Origin: Treponema sp.
Lineage (GTDB): Bacteria; Spirochaetota; Spirochaetia; Treponematales; Breznakiellaceae
Assembly (NCBI GenBank): GCA_031255875.1
Contig: JAIRRR010000204.1
Span: forward strand, 1-11,110
Length of the DNA: 11,110 nt
Direction of reading: 5' to 3'
The first letter of the stretch is position 1; every line of letters begins with the position of its first letter. This document shows, piece by piece, positions 6,301 through 11,110 of the stretch. The position numbers and the translations under genes were made by a program. Under the pieces are notes generated by a model. The model was not told the origin of the DNA. It saw nothing but the letters and a program-made list of their open reading frames with translations, and ran no database searches.

Positions 6301-8007
6301 GAAATAACGCTGGACGGGGCCGAAATCCCCGTCGTCGTTCACAGCGCTCTGCTTGCCGCGCCGCGTCCCGCCGCCTTTCTTTCGCGGCTCGGGGAATGGC
6401 TCCGTTACGAAGGGCCTGTTTCTTCCCGGCGTATCGCCGCCGTTTTTGGATGCGGCGAAGCGGAAGCCAAAGACGCCGCGGAGGCTCTTGTCGAGGCGGG
6501 GGAAGCGGCCGGCGGCATCCGCGCGGAAGGCGCGGAAAGCGCGGACGACCTTTACTGCGACGCGGAAAATTTCGACCTTCTGTTAAGGCTTGCCCGGAAG
6601 CAGGCGCGGCCCCGGATCAGGGAACGGCCGGCCGCCCTTCTCGCGCCGTTTCTTTCGCTGCGCCAGGGGATTATTCCCAAGGCGGATCGTTCCGGCGATT
6701 CGGCCTTCGCCGCCCTGTCCTGTTATGCCGCCCCGGCCCCGCTCTGGGAAACCGAAATTCTTCCCGCCCGTATTTGGGACTACAAACCCGAAATCCTTGA
6801 CGGCGCTCTCGGTGCGGCCCGGCTTGTCTGGCTTGGGGCGGAAAAGGAACGGATAGCTTTTTGCGCCCCGGATGAGCTGGAGCTGATATGGAGCGCGCCG
6901 GGCCCGGATGGACCGCGCGTAAAACAGGAGGCCGCGTTACGCGCAATCGCCGCGTTCTGCGGCCGGTACCGGAATTTCTGGGAAATCAGGGACGAACTTG
7001 TCCGTTCGGGGCTTGTCGAAAATATCCCCGGTTCCGCCGCCAACGGGAGCGCCGCCGGCCTAATCTGGAAGGCGGTCTGGGCCTCGTTAATTTCTTCCGA
7101 TTCGTTCGAGGCTGTGCGCCGCGGACTGGAACGGGGATTCAACCTGAAAACCTCCGCGCGGGATCGATCCGGGCGGGCAGCCGGAAACATTCCCGGCATA
7201 ACGCCCCGCTGCGCCCCGTCCGGTTCGCGCGGATCCCGCTTCGTGCCACGGGCCCTGCGGGAAAAATGGCGGGAAGGAGCGCCCCTGCCGGGGAACTGGT
7301 TTTCGCTGCTGCCCGAACCGGAATATGATCCGCGCGCGCGGCCCGGAGGTTCCCAATCCCCGGACGCATTACACATAACGCCGGACGCCGCTTTGCCGGA
7401 TGAGTTTTCCGCGCTGGAAGAAGCTGAACTGAATCGGGACAGGGTACGTCTGCTTTTGCGGCGCTGGGGGATATTGGCAAAACCTTTTTTTGAACGGGAA
7501 AATCCCGCTTTTTCCTGGTCTTCCCTGCTGCCCGCGATGAGGCGCATGGAACTTGCCGGGGAATTGGTAACCGGCCGCTTTGTGGAAGGGATTCATTCGC
7601 TGCAGTTCGCCTCTCCGGCCATTGCGGCGGAACTGGAAGCGGCCGGGGATGTTTCCGCCGTGTACTGGATGAACGCCGCCGATCCGGCCAGCCCGGCGGG
7701 GCTGGCTGTCGACGGCCTGGACAGGAGGCTTCCTCCCCGGACGGCGGGCGCGCGGCTCTGTTTTCGGGGCGGCGGCCTTGCCGCCGTTTCAACAAAAAAC
7801 GGCAGGGAACTGGAAATCTTCGTCCCGCCCGGAAGCGTTCCCGAAATCGCCGCGTTTATCAAAGCGCCCCGGACGCGCGTCTGCGGTCCGGTCAGAAAAC
7901 TTGTAATCGAAACGATAAACGGTCAAAACGCCGCGGCAAGCCCCTGGGCCGATCCGCTTATCGAGGCGGGCTTTATCGCCGACCGGGGCAGGCTGTTCCT
8001 GTGGTAA
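3301..8007 (+). CDS. lhr: Lhr-type superfamily 2 DNA helicase, full length
   Basis: An ATP-driven 3'-5' helicase of the Lhr ('long helicase-related') family, linked in other bacteria to DNA repair and able to unwind RNA:DNA hybrids. Its 1568 residues match the long form (about 1500-1540 in E. coli and mycobacteria). Visible motifs: PTPVQ (17-21, Q-like), Walker A APTGSGKT (38-45), VSPLKAL (71-77), TPESL (148-152), DEIH box (174-177), SAT (208-210), LLVFTDSR (315-322), TSSLELGIDVG (371-381) and QRIGRAGH (400-407). A winged-helix region (about 440-500) and the Lhr beta-barrel with PFW (627-629) complete the Lhr core; the C-terminal half (about 900-1568) is the Lhr-specific domain. A low-complexity Gly/Ser/Glu/Asp linker (about 502-530) interrupts the core. 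ATG 3301 is the first possible start: an in-frame TAG is at 3289 and MFHPLVESWF is the usual Lhr N-terminus, but no clear ribosome-binding site precedes it. E. coli pairs lhr with rnt; no nuclease gene is adjacent here. Confidence 0.95.
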   Translation: MFHPLVESWFAETYTAPTPVQKEAWPLIAKGENVLAVAPTGSGKTLAAFLVSISRFIDGTWDPARLCCLYVSPLKALNEDIKRNLIEPVESLRKKAAAGPRPKAGFSGPEDRPLGAFPDIRVETRSGDTPQAERRRFLLRPPSILAVTPESLAILLLNPRGREVLSTLRCLVLDEIHAVMGTKRGAFLSSQIDRLSLVAGEFQRVALSATVNPLEQAAEFAGGLAGGAGNYKKREMRIVAPAAEKRIDFLVEFPRDLEYSEASAKESAEKFAAEKTGFGETTPDRYSRRYTILINYILERIRALDGAGGGKRSTLLVFTDSRRRCERISHLLNQAAGERISLCHHGSLSKEIRRDVEQSLAEGRIPCVVATSSLELGIDVGAVDEVILAGSVSSSAQTLQRIGRAGHGVARISRARFVPFLPMDIINGAAIAGAVAEKEIEETRPVKNPLDILAQIVLALAAEKPRTSAELYAIVKGFGAFSELEKSNFDQVIAMLAGRYTDGKDVAGERDASGENSAENGGSDGGENTARLREIKPRLLVDIDGSCHAAAGVVSLLYLSGGVIPNRGLYSMRLPDGTRIGELDEEFVFERRPGDSFDFGAHSWSIVDIGDEAITVIPLERDAGFQPFWKADTPFRSPVLTRRVLDMFDNYENSAGKAPPVFPCLSEEAAEALGDLLEKQRDAQGAVRLPGRAYIPVEIIDSAARPDSYRIVFHSFRGGALNYPLGFALAGLLEETTGTRVETIINDNAILLLVSRPLDPEALIGGLLLELAGKGEACFRGRLESSGIFGAAFREAAEISMIINRGNFGRRVPLWVTRRQAKRLYDKVSGRADFPAVTEAWRICLADRFDMNGFRELLENLADGTVKMGVFRTSSPSPFSRDLSWKETGAFMYEYDERNDILGRPGKAGDYARSSLADRAVADAIGDPRLRPRLPALNEFGAKLRRELSGWAPEDPLSLAEWVRERVAIPADEWETLAGFLPAELREELRRDPGLDGRIAEITLDGAEIPVVVHSALLAAPRPAAFLSRLGEWLRYEGPVSSRRIAAVFGCGEAEAKDAAEALVEAGEAAGGIRAEGAESADDLYCDAENFDLLLRLARKQARPRIRERPAALLAPFLSLRQGIIPKADRSGDSAFAALSCYAAPAPLWETEILPARIWDYKPEILDGALGAARLVWLGAEKERIAFCAPDELELIWSAPGPDGPRVKQEAALRAIAAFCGRYRNFWEIRDELVRSGLVENIPGSAANGSAAGLIWKAVWASLISSDSFEAVRRGLERGFNLKTSARDRSGRAAGNIPGITPRCAPSGSRGSRFVPRALREKWREGAPLPGNWFSLLPEPEYDPRARPGGSQSPDALHITPDAALPDEFSALEEAELNRDRVRLLLRRWGILAKPFFERENPAFSWSSLLPAMRRMELAGELVTGRFVEGIHSLQFASPAIAAELEAAGDVSAVYWMNAADPASPAGLAVDGLDRRLPPRTAGARLCFRGGGLAAVSTKNGRELEIFVPPGSVPEIAAFIKAPRTRVCGPVRKLVIETINGQNAAASPWADPLIEAGFIADRGRLFLW

Positions 8008-8068
8008 CGACGGAAGCCGCCGAAAGCGCCGCGCGCTGTGCCTTGTGGTTCATTCGCGGCGGGGAGGC

Positions 8069-9346
8069 TCATTCGCTCCGGCTTATCCTTCCTCCCAGCG
8101 ACGAGAGCCGTTCCACGAGCTTTTCATAACCCCGCTCTATCTGGTACACGTTGCGGATAACGCTGGAACCTTCGGCGGCCATGGCCGCGATAACCATGGC
8201 CATGCCGGCCCGCACGTCCGGGCTGGTAAGTTCCGAGCCGGCAAGTTTCGCCGGGCCGGAAATCACCGCCCGGTGAGGATCGCAGAGCACGATCCGCGCG
8301 CCCATGCCGATAAGCTTGTCGACAAAAAACATCCTCGACTCGAACATCTTTTCATGAACCAGCACCGTTCCGTCAACCTGGGTGGCGACGACGATGATAA
8401 TGCTTGTCAGGTCGGGAGGAAAGCCCGGCCAGGGCGCGTCGTCTATTTTCGGTATCATTCCGCCAAGATCGTGGTTCACCTTCATCGCCTGCCTTTTCGG
8501 AACCCGAAGGGTCGTGCCCTCGTGTTCCCAGCCAATGCCGAGTTTGCCGAAAGCCATTTTCGCCGGACGAATGTCTTCCGGACCGGTTCCCTCAATCACA
8601 AGCTCGCCCCTGGTCGCGGCGGCAAGCCCGATAAAGGAGCCGACCTCCATATAATCGGCGCCGATGGTGTAGTCGCAGGACGAAAGTTTTTTTACGCCGG
8701 TAATGCCAAGCCTGTTGGAACCGATCCCTTCAATCCGCGCGCCCATGGACGAAAGCATACGGCACAGATCCTGTACGTGGGGTTCGCTCGCGGCGTTGGT
8801 CAATATGGTTTTGCCTTTCGCGAGAACGGCGGCCATAACGGCGTTCTCCGTCGCCGTAACCGACGCCTCGTCGAGGAAGATATCGGCGCCCTCAAGTTTT
8901 CTCGCGCTGAAGATAAAGGCTTTTTTGCCGCTGACCGCCGCTCCAAGTTCCGTAAGGGCAAGAAAGTGGGTGTCGAGCCGCCGCCGCCCGATAACGTCGC
9001 CTCCCGGGGGGGGCAGTACCGCTTTGCCTGTCCGGGCGAGCAGAGGGCCCGCGAAAAGAATCGACGCCCGTATTTTTTTCGCCGCTTCGGACGGCACTTC
9101 GGATGTCTTGATATTCCCCAGGGAAAGACGGTAACTGTTGGAATCAAGCCGTTCCACCGAACCGCCGAAAGACCGGTACACGTCCAGCATGACCTGGACG
9201 TCCTCTATGTCGGGAATGTTTCGCAGTATTACCTGCTCGTCGGTCAGAATGGCCGCCGCGATGCAGGGCAGCGCGGCGTTTTTGTTTCCGCTGGCCCTGA
9301 TCTTCCCGCAGATCGGGACGCCCCCGCTTACAAGGTATTGGCTCAT
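8069..9346 (-). CDS. murA: UDP-N-acetylglucosamine 1-carboxyvinyltransferase, Cys-to-Asp active-site form
   Basis: Transfers enolpyruvate from PEP to UDP-GlcNAc, the first committed cytoplasmic step of peptidoglycan synthesis. I chose ATG 9346 (425 residues, MSQYLVSGG). With that start the catalytic lysine and asparagine of GNKNAALP fall at 22-23, as in E. coli; an in-frame ATG at 9373 would add nine residues. Neither start has a good ribosome-binding site. GFPPDLTS holds the conserved catalytic aspartate, and the end QIERGYEKLVERLSSLGG is typical. The active-site loop reads PPPGGDVIGRR with D117 where most MurA enzymes have the cysteine equivalent to E. coli Cys115. The same change occurs in mycobacterial, chlamydial and Borrelia MurA and makes the enzyme insensitive to fosfomycin, which acts by alkylating that cysteine. 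The gene follows the amidohydrolase gene by 36-63 bp on the same strand, suggesting co-transcription. It converges on lhr, with no clear terminator in the 61-bp gap. Confidence 0.95.
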   Translation of the reverse strand: MSQYLVSGGVPICGKIRASGNKNAALPCIAAAILTDEQVILRNIPDIEDVQVMLDVYRSFGGSVERLDSNSYRLSLGNIKTSEVPSEAAKKIRASILFAGPLLARTGKAVLPPPGGDVIGRRRLDTHFLALTELGAAVSGKKAFIFSARKLEGADIFLDEASVTATENAVMAAVLAKGKTILTNAASEPHVQDLCRMLSSMGARIEGIGSNRLGITGVKKLSSCDYTIGADYMEVGSFIGLAAATRGELVIEGTGPEDIRPAKMAFGKLGIGWEHEGTTLRVPKRQAMKVNHDLGGMIPKIDDAPWPGFPPDLTSIIIVVATQVDGTVLVHEKMFESRMFFVDKLIGMGARIVLCDPHRAVISGPAKLAGSELTSPDVRAGMAMVIAAMAAEGSSVIRNVYQIERGYEKLVERLSSLGGRISRSE

Positions 9347-9409
9347 AGGAGCACTATAGCGAAGTATCTTCATTGCGTAAATGCGGTTCCGCGGCCGGGT
9401 ATCCGCTTT

Positions 9410-10261
9410 TCAGCCCAGAATTTCCAGGGCCGTACCGGAAAGAATCCGTTCCCGTTCCGCGGGGCCAAGATCAAGTTCAAGGAATTCCGCGAGACATTCT
9501 CCGGGGTCCCAGATTGGATAATCCGATCCGAACAGCATGCGTTCCGCGCCGTAAGCGCGTATCAGTTCTTCCGCCCGGCGGCGTCCCAGATAGGGAATGG
9601 AACTGGAAATGTCGAAGTAGCAGCGGCGATCCCGAAAATATTCCAGGGCCAGGTCGAACAGGGACCAGCCCCCAAAGTGGGCGGCGACGACGCCAAGGCG
9701 AGGAAACGTGTCCAGCACCGGGACGAGCCGGGCGGGGTGGCTGTAGGAATAACGATAGTCGCCGGTATGGAAAATCACCGGCAGTTCCCCTTCGAGAAGG
9801 GCGTAGATTTTCATCATCCTCTCGTCGTCGATATTGAATTTCTGCATGTCGGGATGAAATTTAACGCCGCGCAGGCCAAGGCTTTTGATGCGCTCTATTT
9901 CCCGGCCGGGGTCTTCCATATCGGGATGCAGCGTACCGAAGCCGGTAAAGAGGGGTTCCGCGGCGCGCGATCCGCGTTCGCCGGTATCGACCCTGCCGGA
10001 CGCCGCGCCCCGCGCCGGACCGGCTGGTTCCCGCCCGGAACAGACGGAGGCGATGTAGTCGTTTATGCTTGTAACCTGGGCGGGAACGGCGGCGGCGGAA
10101 AATACCACAAAGCGGTCAATGCCGCCTTTTCTGCCCGCCGCCGCGAGGTCTTCCGGCGTGCCGCGGCCCCGCGCGGGAATGGTGTAAAAGGCTTCGGTAC
10201 CGGCCACGGCTTTGGCGGCTATTTTTTCCGGATAAATGTGGGAATGAAAATCAATTATCAT
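9410..10261 (-). CDS. Amidohydrolase-family (amidohydrolase_2-type) metal-dependent hydrolase
   Basis: A TIM-barrel hydrolase or decarboxylase-like protein of the amidohydrolase superfamily; substrate unknown. The 283-residue protein starts with the metal-binding HxH motif DFHSH (H6, H8). It continues with GVKFHPDMQ (132-140), FHTGD (H165), AHFGG (H195) and GSDYPIWDP (D247), the series expected of this family. No signal peptide is visible, so it should be cytoplasmic. A Gly/Ala/Arg/Ser-rich stretch at about 76-102 looks like an insertion between the first strands and the barrel core. The ATG at 10261 places the HxH motif at the usual distance from the N-terminus; the upstream ribosome-binding site is weak. 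It is the first gene of a probable two-gene unit with murA, but the family gives no reason to assign it a cell-wall role. A candidate promoter lies about 55-80 bp upstream. Confidence 0.85.
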   Translation of the reverse strand: MIIDFHSHIYPEKIAAKAVAGTEAFYTIPARGRGTPEDLAAAGRKGGIDRFVVFSAAAVPAQVTSINDYIASVCSGREPAGPARGAASGRVDTGERGSRAAEPLFTGFGTLHPDMEDPGREIERIKSLGLRGVKFHPDMQKFNIDDERMMKIYALLEGELPVIFHTGDYRYSYSHPARLVPVLDTFPRLGVVAAHFGGWSLFDLALEYFRDRRCYFDISSSIPYLGRRRAEELIRAYGAERMLFGSDYPIWDPGECLAEFLELDLGPAERERILSGTALEILG

Positions 10262-10287
10262 GGCAAAACAATCCGGTTCGCAAAAAT

Positions 10288-10309
10288 CGCCGGCACAAAA
10301 CTTCCGGCG
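10288..10309. other. Small hairpin in the leader of the amidohydrolase-murA unit
   Basis: CGCCGG (10288-10293) and CCGGCG (10304-10309) form a perfect 6-bp stem with a 10-base loop. It lies between the candidate -10 box and the start codon at 10261, so it would be near the 5' end of the transcript. It could slow decay or affect translation; no known riboswitch is recognisable. Confidence 0.35.
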
Positions 10310-10314
10310 TAATA

Positions 10315-10343
10315 TATATACACCATAGATTTAGGTTTGTCAG
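10315..10343 (-). promoter_or_regulatory. Candidate sigma-70 promoter for the amidohydrolase-murA unit
   Basis: Read on the minus strand, CTGACA (10343-10338) matches five of six bases of the -35 consensus. A 17-base spacer separates it from TATATA (10320-10315), a fair -10 box in an alternating AT run. Transcription would start near 10307, leaving a leader of about 46 bases. The -35 box lies inside one arm of the inverted repeat at 10335-10376. Confidence 0.5.
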
Positions 10344-10376
10344 GCAAGGAATCAGCCAATTCCATACCTGTCAAAC
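10335..10376. promoter_or_regulatory. Inverted repeat overlapping the -35 box, possible operator
   Basis: GTTTGTCAGG (10335-10344) and CCTGTCAAAC (10367-10376) pair with a single T/T mismatch. GGAAT (10348-10352) and ATTCC (10359-10363) form an inner arm. One outer arm covers the candidate -35 box of the amidohydrolase-murA unit; the other contains a perfect TTGACA on the minus strand. The dyad could be a repressor site or a structured repeat. The TGTCAGG unit recurs in the hairpin at 10391-10417. Confidence 0.4.
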
Positions 10377-10390
10377 AATTACAACCGGAA

Positions 10391-10417
10391 TCCCTGACAT
10401 TTTCAAAATGTCAGGGA
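10391..10417. repeat. Perfect TGACA/TGTCA hairpin downstream of the Nudix gene
   Basis: TCCCTGACATTT (10391-10402) and AAATGTCAGGGA (10406-10417) form a 12-bp stem with a three-base loop. A second small stem, AATCCGC/GCGGATT with loop ATCG, occupies 10420-10437 and touches the stop codon of the Nudix gene. Both sit where the terminator of that minus-strand gene would be expected, but neither is followed by a T-run on the minus strand. They may be a factor-dependent end or a repeat. Confidence 0.5.
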
Positions 10418-10436
10418 ATAATCCGCATCGGCGGAT

Positions 10437-11110
10437 TTACGGATTAGAACCGTCCGGCGGTAAAGACCCGCGCCGGCCGCCGCGGGTCTTTTCTTTGTAC
10501 GCCTCAAAAAGCTTTTTAATCGCGTCCTTAAGGCCGGGAATAAAATCATTCCGGGGTAGCGACTTAAATTCCGTCTCGGTAAACCATTTGGGGGTAGGCG
10601 GAATGTGGTTTCGTGAAGACGGCGTTCCCGAAACATACTCGCAAAGAAAGCGTATGCCGGGAATCTTCGGCTCGTTGTTTTCGTTAATATGATACAGATG
10701 GAAAATATCCTCAAAGACTTTTACGTCAACATGGTACTCTCTTTTGTAATGCCGAATTACTCCCTCGTGAAACAATTCATTACGGGCAAGCTGCCCGCCG
10801 CAACCTTCGAAAAGTCCCGGATACAGCCTGCGTTCCCTGTTTCGCCTTCCCAGCAGAACGGAATACGCGCCTTTTTCTTTTTTAAAACAGATTCCCGCGA
10901 CATGGACTTCCGGGGTTTCCCTGATATCTTCCCGGGGGATAAACTGTTCGGCAATTTCTTTGGTAACCCAGACGTCCGCGTCTTCATGGATGCCTTTGAG
11001 CAGCCGCGTTTGTCTGGTTAGTTTAACGGCGGGCGGTTTGGACGGCGAAGGAAGATTCTGAAAATCATCCGCGTCAATAACAATGCCAAAAGGCCGCGCG
11101 ATATCGCAGT
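10437..11110 (-). CDS. Nudix-domain protein with degenerate Nudix box, 5' end outside the window
   Basis: The frame is open from the right edge to a TAA at 10437-10439, giving 223 visible residues (first complete codon 11108-11106). An N-terminal part of about 65 residues contains GIVIDADD (8-15) and belongs to a domain I do not recognise. The rest fits a Nudix fold: VAGICFKK (70-77), VLLGRRNRERRLYPGLFEGCGGQ (84-106 by position), and a box in which G105, E111, R119 and E124 hold the expected spacing of Gx5Ex7REUxEExGU. The two other usual acids are H120 and R123, and the final glycine is H126. A domain end such as KWFTETEFKSLPRNDFIPG (174-192) is also typical. Nudix enzymes hydrolyse nucleoside diphosphates linked to another group; the losses suggest altered or absent catalysis. 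The last 18 or so residues (Arg/Gly/Pro-rich) are encoded by a strong hairpin at 10462-10491, so they may be a recent read-through extension. No start can be assigned. Confidence 0.8.
   Translation of the reverse strand, partial: CDIARPFGIVIDADDFQNLPSPSKPPAVKLTRQTRLLKGIHEDADVWVTKEIAEQFIPREDIRETPEVHVAGICFKKEKGAYSVLLGRRNRERRLYPGLFEGCGGQLARNELFHEGVIRHYKREYHVDVKVFEDIFHLYHINENNEPKIPGIRFLCEYVSGTPSSRNHIPPTPKWFTETEFKSLPRNDFIPGLKDAIKKLFEAYKEKTRGGRRGSLPPDGSNP
10462..10491 (+). terminator. Terminator-like hairpin inside the 3' end of the Nudix gene
   Basis: AAAGACCCGCG (10462-10472) and CGCGGGTCTTT (10481-10491) are a perfect 11-bp inverted repeat with an 8-base GC-rich loop, followed on the plus strand by TCTTT. 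It lies within the coding frame of the minus-strand Nudix gene and encodes its basic, Gly-rich tail. No plus-strand gene precedes it. On the minus strand the hairpin is followed only by TTTACC, a weak U-run that might still end the Nudix transcript. Confidence 0.4.

Noticed and set aside
8008..8068. A terminator between the convergent lhr and murA genes
   Set aside because: GC-rich repeats such as CCGCCG/CGGCGG are present, but the loop would be about 36 bases and no T-run follows on either strand.
8045..10312. A 755-codon open frame on the plus strand, antisense to murA and the amidohydrolase gene
   Set aside because: It is a by-product of high-GC codon bias on the opposite strand. Its translation is rich in Arg/Gly/His with no domain, while both minus-strand genes have full motif sets.
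10757..10987. A 76-codon minus-strand open frame overlapping the Nudix gene
   Set aside because: It is out of frame with the Nudix coding sequence, which continues without interruption to the window edge and carries recognisable motifs.

Overview
The window looks like chromosomal DNA from a GC-rich bacterium. A spirochaete of the termite-gut Treponema kind would fit: the MurA has Asp in place of the usual active-site Cys, and the spacers are packed with palindromes. That assignment is a tentative inference, since no rRNA or other phylogenetic marker is present. Five genes are complete or nearly so and a sixth is partial: deoC, pgi, a full-length lhr-type helicase, murA, an amidohydrolase-family gene, and the 3' part of a divergent Nudix-domain gene that runs off the right edge.

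Left part (1-2898): two minus-strand genes of central carbon and nucleoside metabolism, deoC (deoxyribose-phosphate aldolase) and pgi (glucose-6-phosphate isomerase). They are separated by 545 bp that holds no believable gene but contains a dense series of back-to-back perfect or near-perfect hairpins (864-1192), several with three-base loops. A second motif, a hairpin built on GTTCAAT/ATTGAAC with a CGGTTGG core, lies upstream of both deoC (766-799) and pgi (2971-3007). In both places another, unrelated hairpin follows it on the far side from the gene.

Middle (2899-8007): a 402-bp spacer with the pgi-side hairpin pair, then a 75-bp nested palindromic element (3063-3137) whose inner hairpin resembles the ends of IS200/IS605-type elements. 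Next comes a plus-strand gene of 1568 codons for an Lhr superfamily 2 helicase that keeps all the helicase motifs and the long C-terminal half.

Right part (8008-11110): murA and an upstream amidohydrolase gene form a likely minus-strand pair, convergent with lhr. A candidate promoter overlapped by an inverted repeat lies upstream of the pair. Beyond it is the 3' end of the Nudix-domain gene, which has no usable start inside the window and can only be read as a fragment open to the edge. Its Nudix box has lost two of the three usual acidic residues.

Functionally the genes are housekeeping: pentose/hexose phosphate metabolism, nucleic-acid repair and the first step of peptidoglycan synthesis. 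The unusual content is in the spacers, in the MurA active site and in the divergent Nudix protein.
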